Notes under the pieces: generated by a model
The model's input: the letters and a program-made list of their open reading frames with translations, nothing else
Told to the model about the DNA's origin: nothing
The model's database searches: none
Position numbers and translations under genes: made by a program
Part shown: positions 32,401-43,860 of the stretch, one piece after another
Numbering within the stretch: the stretch's first letter is position 1
Layout: every line of letters begins with the position of its first letter
Assembly: GCA_036867785.1 (NCBI GenBank)
Contig: CP145411.1
Location: 310,001 to 374,000, forward strand
From: Plasmodiophora brassicae
Lineage: Eukaryota > Endomyxa: Phytomyxea > Phytomyxea > Plasmodiophorida
Length of the DNA stretch: 64,000 nt
Direction: 5' to 3'

Positions 32401-35155
32401 CAGGCCGGTCGCCGCGATCTTCCTGCACGTCGCCACGATGAACTGGTGCTGATGATGGAACTGCCCGATCAGGGCCTGCACTTCATGGCACTGCTCCCTG
32501 CAGATCTTGACGAAGAACTCCTTGACGTGCTTCTTCGACCAGGTCAGCTTGGTCAGCCCCGGGTTGATCCTCCGGTCCACTTTCCGCATGTGGTCGGCGA
32601 ACAGCTGTCGTTCGTCCGGCGACAGCGCGTCCAGCACCGCGTTGTACTCGCGCACGACCAGCATCACGTTCTGGTACAGGACCCTCTGCGCGTCGTGCAA
32701 CTTCGACATCTCATACGCCACGTACGGGATGGCGAACTCCGATCCCTGACCGCCAGACCGTTAATCGCCCGCATCGCGACAGACGACCTGTGCCTACCTG
32801 GAACTGCTGCCAGTACACGACCTCGTCGAACAGGCGCAGCAGGGCTTTGTCGAAGTTGGCCTGCAGGTGTTTCGACGAGCGGCGGTCGGCGCTGGCACCG
32901 GCAGGAGCGTCGCCGGCGTCGTCGGCGGCGGGGCCGTCGACGTTCGCCTCCCCAGGCGCATCGGCCCCGCCTCGAAGGAGGAGCGGGAGCTCCAGGCGCT
33001 CGATCAACGGCTGCGCTTCGTTCAGGGCCTCGACCTCGGCGACCCATTCGGTGTACATTTGCGTCTGGTAGGCGACCAGCACGCTCTCGACCTGTTCCAT
33101 GGCGAACCGCGCCTCGCGCCCTTCCCGGCTGGTGTCGTTCGCCAGGCAGGCGGCCCCGTCGATGATCGCGCGTTGCGATGCGATGCGCTTGGCGAGGCCA
33201 TGCGCCCACAGGGCCCTGCCAGCGTACTTCGGCTGGCACGGCGGCAACGGCGGCGCCTCGTGGTGCCGGTCAAAGTCGCGCTTGATCCAGAGCACTTCCG
33301 ATTTCAGCATGGTGAACACGTCGGCGATCTTCCGGTTCAGGATCGTCTTCATCGACACGCGCTTCGCAAGGATGGCGAACGCCTCGAGCAATTCGACGCC
33401 GCTCGCCACGGTCGACACCGAGTCGAACGCCGACGAGATGACGTTCGTCATCATGACCTCGAGGTCCTTGACGCCGTTCTTGAAGAAGTTGTAGTCGTCG
33501 TGCCAGTCGGTGGCCTTGACGTCCAGGATGTTGTAGTCCAGGCCTCGCAGGCGCTCGATGTGCTTCTCGAACGCGTCCTCGATGTCGTGCAGCGCCTTCT
33601 CGGTCTCGGCGCCTCGCGACCCGCCGAACGTCGGCAGCGGCGTCTTCCCGTGCGACTCGGTGGACGACTTCCTGGCGAATTGCACCTGGCCCTCGCAGAC
33701 CTCCAGCAGCTCCCGGCAGCGCTGCACGAAGGCCTCGATCTGCGCGAAGATCGACGACGGGTCAAAGTTCCAGGCCGCCTGCGACGACGACGATCGGCGG
33801 ACGGCCTCGACGGTCCGCTCGTAGATTCGTCGCCATTCGACGCCGCAGCTGATCGATTCGCGCAGGTGCACCATGCTGGCGTGGACGTCGCCGTTGAAGA
33901 TCTCGTTCAGGTCGATGGCCTTCGTGCACTGCTTGATGATCTGCGACGACACCTTGCGGAGCAGGCCCGTCAGGCGCTCCTGCGTGTTGTAGAACTTGGA
34001 CAGCGTCCAGATCATGCGGATCAGGTTGAGGATGTCGACCAGCAGCGGCGGGATCTGGTTCGGCGCGGCACCCTTCAGCTTGTTGCACGGCTCGTGCAAC
34101 GTCTCCAGGAACCGGAGGTTGTCGTTGGCCTCGTCGGACCCCGACTGGATCATGCCTTTCAATGTTTCGAACGGGCGAAGGTATGACGACCCGACGATCT
34201 GCAGGACGCGAACGATGTCGACGACGATCGGGCGCTCGAGTTGCCGGCGAATGCCCAGCAGGTCGACGGTCCGCGATCGCCAGAACTCGATCTCCTCGAG
34301 CGGGCCGGATTCCTCGACGTGCTGGGACGTGTCCTGGTTGGTGACCACCTCCTTGATCTGACGCGTCCAGTGGATCAGCGTCGACTCCAGGCGCTGGATC
34401 AGGTCCTTGTCGGCGACGGCCGCCTCCACGTCCGACAGGTCCTCATCCGGCATGTACAGGATCGTGCTGCCCTTCGAATGGTTCACCGTCTCCGTCAGGT
34501 TCGCCATGAACTTGTGCAACTGGCCGCTGAAGTCCTTCCGGACGCTGGCCGGCCACGACGAGTTGTTCAGGAACGTGGGGACGTACAGGTTCGTCATGAC
34601 AGCGAAAATGTTGTCGAGAGCAGGGCCGGAAACGATCCCATACTGGACGGCGTCACGAGCATCGGCAATGGACAGCAGCGTCTTGCCGTTGTCTTTGATG
34701 AAGTACTGGAGCTGGGGGACACCCGTCGGCATCGAATCCGTGTGCAGAACGACACGATGGTTGTCGGTGTCGACGACGACGGTCAGGCGGGTGATGCTGG
34801 GCGACACCAGGAAATCGGCAATGATGAAACTGTGTTCGTCGCGCCACATTTCCGGCTGGAACCCATCGAGGCGGATTCGGGCCCAGATCCATGCGATCGC
34901 CTCGTCGTCCGGGATCTGCTCGCTGGCGTCCAGGTTATCGTCGGGGCCGATCGATGAGAACCCTGATGATCTGCCAGGCGCGCCGAGGACGCTGGTGCGA
35001 CTGGGGCCGCCGGGTTTCGTTGAGGGTCCGGTTATGGAGGATCGTTTCGATGTGGATGCAGGTAGGACGATGGAGGGAGCGACTTTATCGCTGGCCTCGG
35101 CCTCGTTGACGTCGTCGTCGACAGGCAGGGCGGATGAAGCGCCCTCCGTCTCCAT
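20403..35155 (-). CDS. DNAH2: Axonemal inner-arm dynein heavy chain, DNAH2 (I1 beta) type
   Basis: Complete gene, ATG at 35155, stop TAA near 20403, roughly 4,600 residues over about a dozen exons. The N-terminal tail covers 35.1-29.2 kb. Six AAA modules follow: AAA1 P-loop [19 protein letters not shown] then [12 protein letters not shown] (28.9-29.1 kb); AAA2 GEALSGKST (28.0 kb); AAA3 GVTGTGKT (26.8 kb); AAA4 GVGGSGRQS (25.7 kb). The coiled-coil stalk and microtubule-binding tip lie at about 24.8-23.9 kb, AAA5 near 23.7 kb, then AAA6 and the C-terminal domain ending [34 protein letters not shown] and [11 protein letters not shown] fit DNAH2 better than other axonemal classes. Example introns: 28666-28740 (joining TMNP to [12 protein letters not shown]) and 21114-21197, which holds a CA microsatellite. 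It powers bending in the flagellum of zoospores. Confidence 0.93.
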
Positions 35156-35282
35156 CGAGGACAGCGCCTCGCTCCAGGAGGACCAGCAATAATGTCAGAC
35201 AGTGCACCGGTCACAGATCGCAGGTTGCAGATCGTCACATGAAGGCCATGTGTTTACTTACCTGCACGTACATAGTATATAC

Positions 35283-36128
35283 TCATGGGTGAACGGCTGG
35301 TAGACGAGGTCGCCATTCGGTCATGCCGGTCCCGTTGACGTTGACCTGCGTGAGGGCGTTGCAGGCCGTCAGTGCGGTTAGGTCGGTGAAGCTGGTGCAG
35401 CACAGATCCAGATGACGCAGAGCGGGGCAGTGGCGCAACGGGCGCAGGTCGCGAATGTTCGTCGCGCTCAAGTTCAACCGGCACAGGCGCTTGCAGCCGA
35501 CCAGGGGCCAAACGTCCACGATCCTCGAGTAACTGATGTCCAGGTGCTCCCTACAATTGATGTCACATGCCAAACCAATCGAGGGATGGTCCCCGAGTTA
35601 CAGCTGTGGGCAGCGAGTGAACGATGGGAGATGCAGGGCGCGAGCACCAGTCACGTCGAGGTACCGCAGGTCATGGCAGGATGATATGGGGCCAAGGTCG
35701 ATGACGTTCACGCATCGGAACAGTTTCAGGTGGCGGAGCAATCGGAATCGGGTCAGGAAGCTGAGGTCATCAACGGCCGTCTTGGACAGGTTCAACGATG
35801 TAAGTGCACCGCCCGAGAAGGAATGCAGAATCGCATCCATTTGAATCCGGGTGGCTGGCAGTGTTGCTAGCGACAGGGTTTGTAGGCAACGCGTCCGTCG
35901 AAGCACGGCGATGATTCTTAAAGGGGTGTCTAGACCCATGGCAGGAGCATTGATGTCGCGCAGGTGACGAAAGTACGCGCGGTACATGGGCGTCGAGACG
36001 AGCATCATGCGGCGCGCGTCCGCCGGTGATAGGAGATCCCAGATGGCTATAGACGGGGGACCAAACACAACCATAATCCTATACAAATCCATCGTCAGTA
36101 GCCTCTGCAGATTACTAAATGGGCGCAT
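35283..36128 (-). CDS. Leucine-rich repeat protein, possibly F-box-like
   Basis: 264 residues from two exons; intron 35551-35601 (51 bp). ATG at 36128, stop TGA at 35283-35285. The N-terminal 60 residues (MVVFGPPSIAIWDLLSPADA) could be a diverged F-box, but this is weak. From about residue 75 there are regular LRRs of 21-24 residues: ALTSLNLSKTAVDDLSFL, LRHLKLFRCVNVIDLGPI, LRYLDVTGA, LCRLNLSATNIRDLRPL and LRHLDLCCTSFTDLTAL. This LxxLxLSxTxIxDL style resembles bacterial internalin and cysteine-free fungal LRRs. Likely a protein-recognition module. No signal peptide, so probably cytosolic. Confidence 0.75.
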
Positions 36129-36206
36129 GTGGGGGAATCGAGAACATGATGAGACATATTGTTCTCGAACGGACCCATCGTTGGGACATGATTCAGGCCG
36201 ATCACT

Positions 36207-37560
36207 TTATTCCTCGTCGGTGTCCGGTGGCAATGGGACCGCTTCTCGCAACGGTTTAGAAGGGTCATGGCCCAGCCAGCTGACTGGCAGGAACGATGTG
36301 TCAATCTCCCGTCCCTTCATAGCCATGGCTTCTTTAATTGTGTTACACATCTGTGCAGCAAACGTCATTAGGAGAACAGAGTCACAACAAGAACGATCGG
36401 TCGCATACCGCTTGGGCAATAAAACCGACTGAATACAGATTGTCATCATTGCAGGGAATCGGGTAGGCGATGTTCGTGGGGTCGCAATCGGTATCGACGA
36501 CGCCAATCAGCGGAACGTTTCCCTGCATCGATTCGCGAATAGCCTGGAACGCATGGAACGTTACAAACAACGGACAAGAGCAGACAGAAATCGTGAACGT
36601 AAAATACCCCAGGGCATTCTCTGGTGTTGAATAGGAAGACAACATCCGGTGGTTGGTCAAGGTTCTCAAGGCCAGCGATACGTCGTCTGAGACGCTTTTT
36701 CTTCTTGTACAGGTTCGGGTTCTCATTCAGCGCCTCGATGTGTTGCTGGGTGGACTCGAACACGACGTCAAAGTTCGTGATGAGGCCAGGCACCCACTTA
36801 TCAACCAGGTACGGTTGCCCACATAGAACCGCCGTCTGCAACGCCAACGGGTTCATTAGCTGCCGCGACGAGAAGAACAGGACGCATCCATCGTTCAGGA
36901 TCACACCCTGGCCTAACGCGTTACAAGTCACATCCCAATGCACAGCTGAGTCGGCCTGACCTGAGCAATGCGAAGAGCGCGAATCAGGGCAGCGCGCGTC
37001 TCTTCGAGGTCGATGATATGGGAACCGTCGCGATGGCCAATGATGTAACGCGACTACGAAGTTATGTGAGAACCCCATGCGAGCACGAAGACACGAAGAT
37101 CGAGTGTTCGCCCACCATTTTGGGATTCCATTGCCTTGTCTGATGCCCTGCAGGCGCTCAGTACAAGTCAACGCATCCTACGCGCGAGCGTGCCTACCCT
37201 GATGAGCTTTCGCCATGTACAGTTGTTCAACGGTGACGCGCTCCTCGGGAGGCGTCAACGATTCCAGCATGTGCAGCAGCTCCTGGTTCCTGGGCGGCTG
37301 CGTCGGGTTCAGGTAATCCTTCAACGACACGTGCACCGATTCTCCCTTCTCGACCGGGCGCTTGGGCCCGGGCGTATACCATGGCGTCTACAGTGATCCC
37401 GGTCAGCTTCGCCGGGCCCCGCCTGCGATCGCCGACTTACAGGAACATGGCCGCGCTTCATGGCGATCTTCACGATCTCCTCATAGTCTGCGGGTTCGGT
37501 TGCGAACCGTCTGCCAACGGGTCGGACGGCGAGCGCGCGACGGGCCCCGCTCCACCACAT
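36207..37560 (-). CDS. MRP4: Mitochondrial small-subunit ribosomal protein uS2m
   Basis: Seven exons by hand. ATG at 37560 (MWWSGARRALAVRPVGRRFA) gives an Arg-rich mitochondrial targeting sequence; stop TAA at 36207-36209. Exon junctions rebuild the uS2 signature: KAHQ joined to GHQTRQWNPKM, then SRYIIGHRDGSHIIDLEETR, AALIRALRIAQ, GVILNDGCVLFFSSRQ, VVFLFNTRECPG, AIRESMQGNVPLIGVVDTD and CDPTNIAYPIPCNDD. The first intron is 37388-37440; the others are also about 50-60 bp. The protein binds the head/body junction of the mitoribosomal small subunit. A basic insertion (NLYKKKKRLRRRIAGLENL) lies in the middle of the domain. The C-terminal extension PLREAVPLPPDTDEE is not part of the core fold. Confidence 0.88.
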
Positions 37561-37689
37561 CGCGAACGATGACACCCGCAACGACGCCGTAGCCTCCAAC
37601 AATAACCGCTTCTCATGCTACACGATTTCCACAGACAGGTGGAAACGCGGACGCTAATTGCGAGGCTTTAGTAGAAGCAGGCAACCTGA

Positions 37690-39404
37690 CTAGCTGTCGT
37701 AGACGCCAGGCCATTCGCTATCCGTCTTGCACGACCCATCGGCAGAGCAGGCCGCCAGGCACTCGTCGGCGGTCACGAACTTGTACCCGCGCTCCTCGCG
37801 GAAGTAGGTCGCGTATCTGGACAGGCGGTTGGTTTGGTACGGCCACACGACAACGTTGCGTTCACGCGCGACGTACTTTTCAAGGATGCCGCGCGTGCCG
37901 TCTCGCGTGTAGACCGCGTCGTGATGAAGGATCAAGGCGGATCCCCCATGTGGAACCTGTTTGAAACCCGCAATGGACCGCTCGAAGATCGTGTCAGCGT
38001 CGCCTCCTTGCCAATCGTTCGAATCGATGTTCCACCTATTCAGTATTCCTTTGTCAGCGGATTTTGAAATCACGCAACTGAGAGGCGTACGTGGAGATTG
38101 TGAAGCCGAGGGAGTTGACCTGACGGGCCGTCTCATAGTTCAGGTCGCCGTACGGCGGTCGGAAGAGAATGCGGTTCGGCTGCGATGGACCTCGGCAATC
38201 GCGGTACCACTGGCGCCATCGCGACAGCTCATTGCGGATCTCGTCCGACGAAATCTGCAGGAAGCTGGGATGGGTCATTGAGTCTAAGTCGCCATAGGTC
38301 AGGGTGGGCGATAACGGCAACCCGATTCAGCACTGTACGGGAGTGTACGCCATGGCCGTCACGAATCATCTCGTGCAGCAGGTCGCATTGCTCGTCGTCC
38401 AAGGATCGCCCGGCGGCCAATGGCGCTAGGAAGAAGGAGGCCTTCATGTTCAGGCGACGGAGATCGGCCAGAAGCTGACGCGTCGATTCAGGGTACACAA
38501 CTGCCAGAGACAGCATTGGTTCAGATCCACAAGATCCTGCCCTACGCATCCACTTCACCTGGGCCGTCGTCGAACTGAAAGCGAAATCGAATCAGCAACC
38601 ATGAGAAACGGGCTAGGGGCGACGTCAGGCCGTTACCGAAAGTACAACGAGTTTCCTGTGGCCACACCAGTTGAAGGCGGTGTTGACAAGGTTTCCACCA
38701 TGGGGAATATCCTATCGTATGAAACTCCTATCAGTTGCGTCGGCATGGGGCATGGAGGCGAGTCCAGCGAACCGAGTCCGAGTCCGGTTCATCGGTGGGC
38801 ACTGGTGTCTTCTCCGGGCGACGGGGCCCACCCGACCCATCGCTACGGCAGATGGATTTCGCATTGCAATGGTCGGGACTTTTGCCACACCACCCGGCCT
38901 ACAGAGAAACGTTGGCATCCCGGTTTCGTGAACGTATGCTTCGCAGACATACCGAAGAGCAGCACTCTCCGGCTTCGCAACCAGCGCTGCCGAACCTTGG
39001 ACCACAGCGGCCGTCCTCTCGAGGCCTGTCCCAGCACATGGAGTCGGGCTTTCGAGGTTTCTTCGTGCGTCGGGGCTTGCTGGGTTTGGCAGGCGTCTCA
39101 GGAACAGGCTCGGGTTGCACTTCAGGGTCAGGCAGCGGTGAGGCAGGGCAGCGAGATCGCTCGTTGCAGAACCTCGACGAGCTCCCGCAGGTTCCAGCCT
39201 AGATCGCAGGTCAATACCAGCGGGCGACTGCACGTGCGCCGACGAACGTACGAACGAACAGCAATCACCCGGTAAGCAACTGGCCCGGCCGTACTTGATT
39301 CCACACCGTCCATCGGGTCTCGGTTTGCGGGTGCACTGCGATCGCTGGCCGGCGACGCCCGCTACCGCAACCGCCAGAAGGAACAGAACCCACACGACCT
39401 TCAT
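37690..39404 (-). CDS. Secreted chitin deacetylase (CE4) with two CBM18 modules
   Basis: ATG at 39404, stop TAG at 37690-37692. Signal peptide VVWVLFLLAVAVAGVAG, then CBM18 number 1 (PDGRCGIKYGRASCLPGDCC joined across an intron to AGTCGSSSRFC), a Pro/Lys linker, CBM18 number 2 (EDGRCGPRFGSAGCEAGECC joined to AGWCGKSPDHC), an acidic linker, and a NodB/CE4 domain. CE4 motifs: motif 1 KLVVLSFDDGP; motif 2 HSHSMTHP (metal-binding histidines), which appears only after the intron is removed; motif 3 RILFRPPYGDL; motif 4 WNIDSNDW; motif 5 LILHHDAV. All catalytic residues are present. The enzyme removes acetyl groups from chitin, giving chitosan in the wall; the CBM18s anchor it to chitin. About seven introns of 50-65 bp. 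Confidence 0.88.
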
Positions 39405-39944
39405 CGCTTTGCACTATGACAACCCACCAGCTAGGCCGCCACCTTCCACTCTACTGCCGTTGCCGTTGGCGCTGCTAGATTCAACTCGGAACTGGCAACT
39501 GCTGCCAGTCGTTGGCTTGAAACGTGTCTCCGGCACTGTTACTTGTACATACAGATTCGTCCACCGTGCTTGGCACCAACTGGATTCAAACCGAAACGCA
39601 GAGCATCCATGCCGTCGTGGACCACTGCCGCATGGGGCAGCAACGCCTTTTCAGGCGACCAACCACAATAACACTCGCCCGCCTAAGCGGCATCGATATC
39701 AGGCCTGGGAAGTTGGCCACCACCTGCGAGTCCGCATACGTATCGAGAACCGGCGGTGCGTTATCGTTCCCGTTTGCGTACAACAGGGCGAACGCCGCTT
39801 CGTATTAGGCACACCGGGAAGTGTCCGTGCGCAGTCGGAAGGTCAAGGGCGAGGTGAGCCCTGAGCAGACAGTCAGCGCCGGAACTCGGTCGCAACGAGG
39901 TCAGTGCTGGCCCAGCGAGGCCCGACGTCGTCCGCGCAACCGCG
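39405..39944. promoter_or_regulatory. Divergent intergenic region between chitin deacetylase and RRM gene
   Basis: 540 bp between two divergent start codons, so it must hold both promoters. Short frames exist on both strands but none shows third-position bias or a recognisable product. No TATA box or tRNA was seen. Confidence 0.4.
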
Positions 39945-40636
39945 ATGAGTGCATCGGACACCTGTGCGCTCTACGTCGGCAACATTTCGTTCAAGACGAC
40001 GGATGAGTCGCTGGCGGAGCTGTTCGCTGGCATGGGCATCGTCAGCGCCGAGGTGATCAAATCGCGCACGGGGCGCTCCCGCGGGTTCGGAATCGTCAAG
40101 TTCCACACGGCCGATGAGGTCGGCTTCGGACCAGGCCAACCTCCCCTGCACCGTTTCGGCTCACTGGTGTCTCTAGGCCGACGCAGCGATTTCGAAAGTT
40201 GACCAGACCGAATTCGAAGGCAGGAAAGTGTTCGTCAGGCACGACCAAAAACCGGACGCCAAGCCCATCGTAGAGAGCGGGAACGAGGATGCATCTAGCG
40301 TGTATCTCGGGAACCTGCCGTACGCTGCCACCTCCGAAAGGTTCACGCCTGTGTACTCGTCGGCTCTGCCATGGCACTGACGTGTCTCGCAGCCTCGAAG
40401 AATTGCTCGGCAACGAGCCGGGCTTCAAGTCTGTGGAGGTGATCATTGAACGCCGAACGAACCGTTCGCGAGGGTTCGCCATCGCGTCATTCGACAGCGC
40501 CGAGCACGCCAAAGCGGCCATCGACAAATACGACCAGTCGGAACTTGATGGGCGCACGATCCAGGCTCGTATTGACCATGGTCGTCGTCGTCGTCATGGA
40601 CGCGATGGGCCTGGTGAACATGAGGAAGGCGAGTAG
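39945..40636 (+). CDS. Two-RRM RNA-binding protein
   Basis: 193 residues, three exons, introns 40119-40176 and 40341-40392. ATG at 39945, stop TAG at 40634-40636. RRM1: RNP2 LYVGNI, RNP1 RGFGIVKF. RRM2: RNP2 VYLGNL, RNP1 RGFAIASF. Between them is a short linker (KPDAKPIVES), and after RRM2 a basic, Arg/Gly-rich tail (GRRRRHGRDG). The architecture and small size resemble Gbp2/Hrb1- or SR-like RNA-binding proteins without a long RS domain. Probably nuclear, binding mRNA or pre-mRNA. Each intron falls inside an RRM and splicing restores the fold. Confidence 0.88.
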
Positions 40637-40781
40637 TTGCTGGCACCCGACGGCCAGGGCTCTGTGATGATGAACGTCAGCAGTCCATCGTTGAAGTTAC
40701 GAATACAGCATTGTCCCGTATGGTGGGCTGCGTTGGTAGCGAGGCCAGATACTGCCTTCTGTGTCACTGGCAGCGACTACG

Positions 40782-43393
40782 ATGGTGCTAGACGATATTG
40801 ACGATTACCTGATCCCGCGAGCGCCGTCGGCACCTCCGCCATGGCAGGAGCCGCCGCCACCTGCGCCAAAGGTTCCCAATTCCCAGACGCGTGCCGCCGA
40901 TCCACCATCCGGTCCATCTTCTCGATGGCCTCAAGCGGCTGCGGGCGTCGCTCGGGACTTGGACAACCTGCAGATGCAGATCGATGCACTGGCGAAGAGA
41001 CTGGCAGGTTCGATGGCCATGTCGCCGCCAGTTAAACAGCGCCCACGATCAAGGTCGACAACACCATGCCGCACACACCGACCAAAGGCGTCCGCTGGTA
41101 CTTCAGAAGGCGTTCTGAAATCACAACTGGAGGAGGCCCTGAGACGCTGCCGAATGCTGGAAGAATCTCTTCAACGACAGACCGAGCTGATCTCGTCGTT
41201 GAAAGCAGTGAACTCTGCATTAAGGCAAGAACTCGCCGCTGTCCGAAGGGCACCGAGTCCAGGGAAACCAAGGAGAAAGGGCGCAGCGAAACCCAAGTCG
41301 GCAAACGGTTCAACGACACGGCGTCTGAAATCGTCCACGCTTCGGTGAAGCGATCACCATACAGTCACTGCCGTGTGCCACACCTGGATCGCCCAAAGGT
41401 ACAAAGTATAGCGCCAGTAGTACTGGTCGATGTGATCAATGCCGAGTTCAACGGCGCTGGCCTGTGCACGTGAACTGCTGGCCACTGAGAAAACGTACGC
41501 GGCCGGCCTGAAATGCTTTCTGGACAACTTTGTCTACAAACTACCGAAGGCAGATGCGGCGGTCGATCGCATGTCGCGAAATATCAATGGCGTCCTCACC
41601 GTGCACGAGTACGACATGTTGATATTGTCGAGTGTATGCTGGCCTGTGATAGAAACTGTGCACATACAGGTCGCTAGGGCTCGCCAATGACAAACTAGCC
41701 GCACAGATCGTGCAAGAGCCGTGCACTGCGATCGTAGCCGTTGCTGAATCCATCTCGAAAGCCGACTTCGTTCAGCCATATGCCACATGCATTAACGACC
41801 TTGAAACGATGGAGCGTGAAGTTGCTCGTCTAAGGAAGGGGCGTCTGCATGGCGATATTGCGGTAGCAAGTCTCGAGGCGCCACCAGCTGAATGTATGAC
41901 ATATGACAATGGAATAGGCCTTAGAGCGAAATCTGCCATTGCAATCTGTATCCGCATATCTGATTATGCCCGTCCAAAGAATACCGAGGTTGATCATGAT
42001 GATGGCAACGATCGAGAAGGGGCTAACGACAGACGATATCTGCGAACACCCGGACGTCAAGTCCCAAGTCGATCACGCGCTTCAGTCATTGTCGGATTGT
42101 GCATCCCTTCTGAACGAAGCCAAACGATCTAAGGAGGTTAGTAAGGAGCTCCCAAGCAGGAATTGCGCCTAATTGCACCGTTCAGATTCACGATCTCCTC
42201 ACGTCTGTAGTCGAGAACTCACCCGATATACAGTTTAATCCATTAGCCGGGCGGCGCCTCCTAAAGCATAGCGGTGTCCAGAGGGACCATAAAAGGTAGA
42301 CTTGAGCGTATCTGCCAGAACCGCGTTTCACCAACGGCAAATTGGTGCAGGTCAGGACTGACTGCCCCGACGGCATCCCATTGCCTATTGTTCGACGACC
42401 GCGTTTGCGTCGTCAATCGAAAATTCCAGCTAAAGAGCGACGTCGTCCTGGCCGGCACCAACGTCACCGTCACGCAGTACGACAGCCCACCAGGTCGCCA
42501 TCACACCTGGCGATACGGGCTCATGTTCCAGCAAGGAACGTCGCGGCCAAAGTAAGCCAAAAGATATGTGTACCTACACCTCTCACCGGTATACAACTCT
42601 GACAACAGGTCGCCACTATCCGGTCTGAGGCAGCGGCTGTCACCAAGGGGTGCCGCAGAATCAGACGACCAGGTCGCGATCTTGTTCGAGACAGACGCGG
42701 AACGCTCCGAGTGGATTGCGATAGTCCGTTCCCAGCTGCATCTCACTGTGCTCGAGCCAGGGCGTTCCTCGACACCCTCTGACGGGGATAGCTTGAGCCG
42801 CCACTCGATAATCTCAAATGATAGCAACTGCGATGAACCAGTTCCTCGTAGCGATTCTGTTGTGGTCCTGTCCGTGCCGATTTGGCGTCCCGAACCCCAT
42901 GATGAGACCTGTGGAAAGCACGTGGTGTACGTAGCACACGTTCGATGTGGTTCGTAAGCCTGACTGAGCTTGATGTGCGCAGCAGCGAACCTCTGCAAGT
43001 CATTTCTCCCGCAATTGCTTTCGTACACTGGTCAGTCCAGGTCTCAATCGTGCCTCCCGACACAGTCGACGTCCACAGTGGGCTCAAAGCGTTCGAAGAA
43101 TGGGTACGAAATGTATATTTTCATAACGGCTGTCATTGACATGGCAACAACAACAGGTCTGCGGCGGAGATCATGGGATGACGGTCATTCTGTTTAACAC
43201 ACTAGTCCGAACCGACGAACCGCCCGTCATCGACATCTCCGTCATCGCCATCGTTAAGCCATCAGCAGGACACTCGTCAAGGGACATCATTGCACCTACA
43301 CTCGCCACCCAATTCGAAAAATTTATCACCAGCTGCCATCCTGCTGCTCAACCATCGTACCTGACTTTGTGTCCAATAAACATACCCGCCTGA
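40782..43393 (+). CDS. Rho guanine-nucleotide exchange factor (coiled coil, DH, PH)
   Basis: ATG at 40782. The first exon is Pro-rich (APSAPPPWQEPPPPAPK), then a coiled coil of about 60 residues (LKSQLEEALRRCRMLEESL). After an intron (about 41346-41447) comes the DH domain: ARELLATEKTYAAGLKCFLD, later YLIMPVQRIPRLIM, the DH signature corresponding to PVQRLPRY. A PH-like domain follows (LFDDRVCVVNRKF, QVAILFETDAERSEWIAIV). DH domains load GTP on Rho/Rac/Cdc42; PH tunes membrane binding. After PH is a Ser-rich linker and an unassigned domain through about 43393 (FNTLVRTDEPPVIDISV). The last exons and stop at 43391-43393 are less certain than the DH-PH core. Introns are numerous and short. Confidence 0.78.
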
Positions 43394-43543
43394 TCCACTG
43401 GCCTCGTCGACCTAGTTAAGATACCAGCACCAGGTTGCGACAGCGTCTAATGCAGCGGCACCGGGTAATCAGAGTGATCTTCTATAATAGAAGTACATTT
43501 AGAATAAGAAGCCGTTGCGGCCTCACACGGCACCCCAATATTC

Positions 43544-43756
43544 TTGTCGGGACCTTGCCCCGTATGCCAGAAGAGCTTAGCCGCCCTGACAGCGTTTGCA
43601 GGCACGTTTGGCAAGTGCATAAACGGCATGGGTTTGTTACAGGTCGTCTCTGCCATCGGCTGTTCTGTCGCCAATCTGCATTGGATGCCCCACCCTGAGA
43701 AGGCATATACGAGGCATAAGAGCCTTTCTCAGCGCAAAGACGCCGTTAAGAAGTAA
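43544..43756 (+). CDS. Weak ORF with possible membrane segments
   Basis: A frame of about 70 codons with two moderately hydrophobic stretches (LAALTAFAGTFGKCINGMGL and VVSAIGCSVANLHW) and a basic end (KSLSQRKDAVKK). Its start region overlaps a possible CCAG acceptor near 43570, so it could be a last exon. No family recognised. It may instead be the 3' UTR of the RhoGEF. Confidence 0.25.
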   Translation: MSGPCPVCQKSLAALTAFAGTFGKCINGMGLLQVVSAIGCSVANLHWMPHPEKAYTRHKSLSQRKDAVKK

Positions 43757-43860
43757 AGACAGGTGCACCCTTCATCACCGTTCGACTCATTGTGCGACCA
43801 GTTGTTGTTATTGAAATTGTGCCATCATATTTACCTAACTCGCTACAAGGCCGGAGCAGC

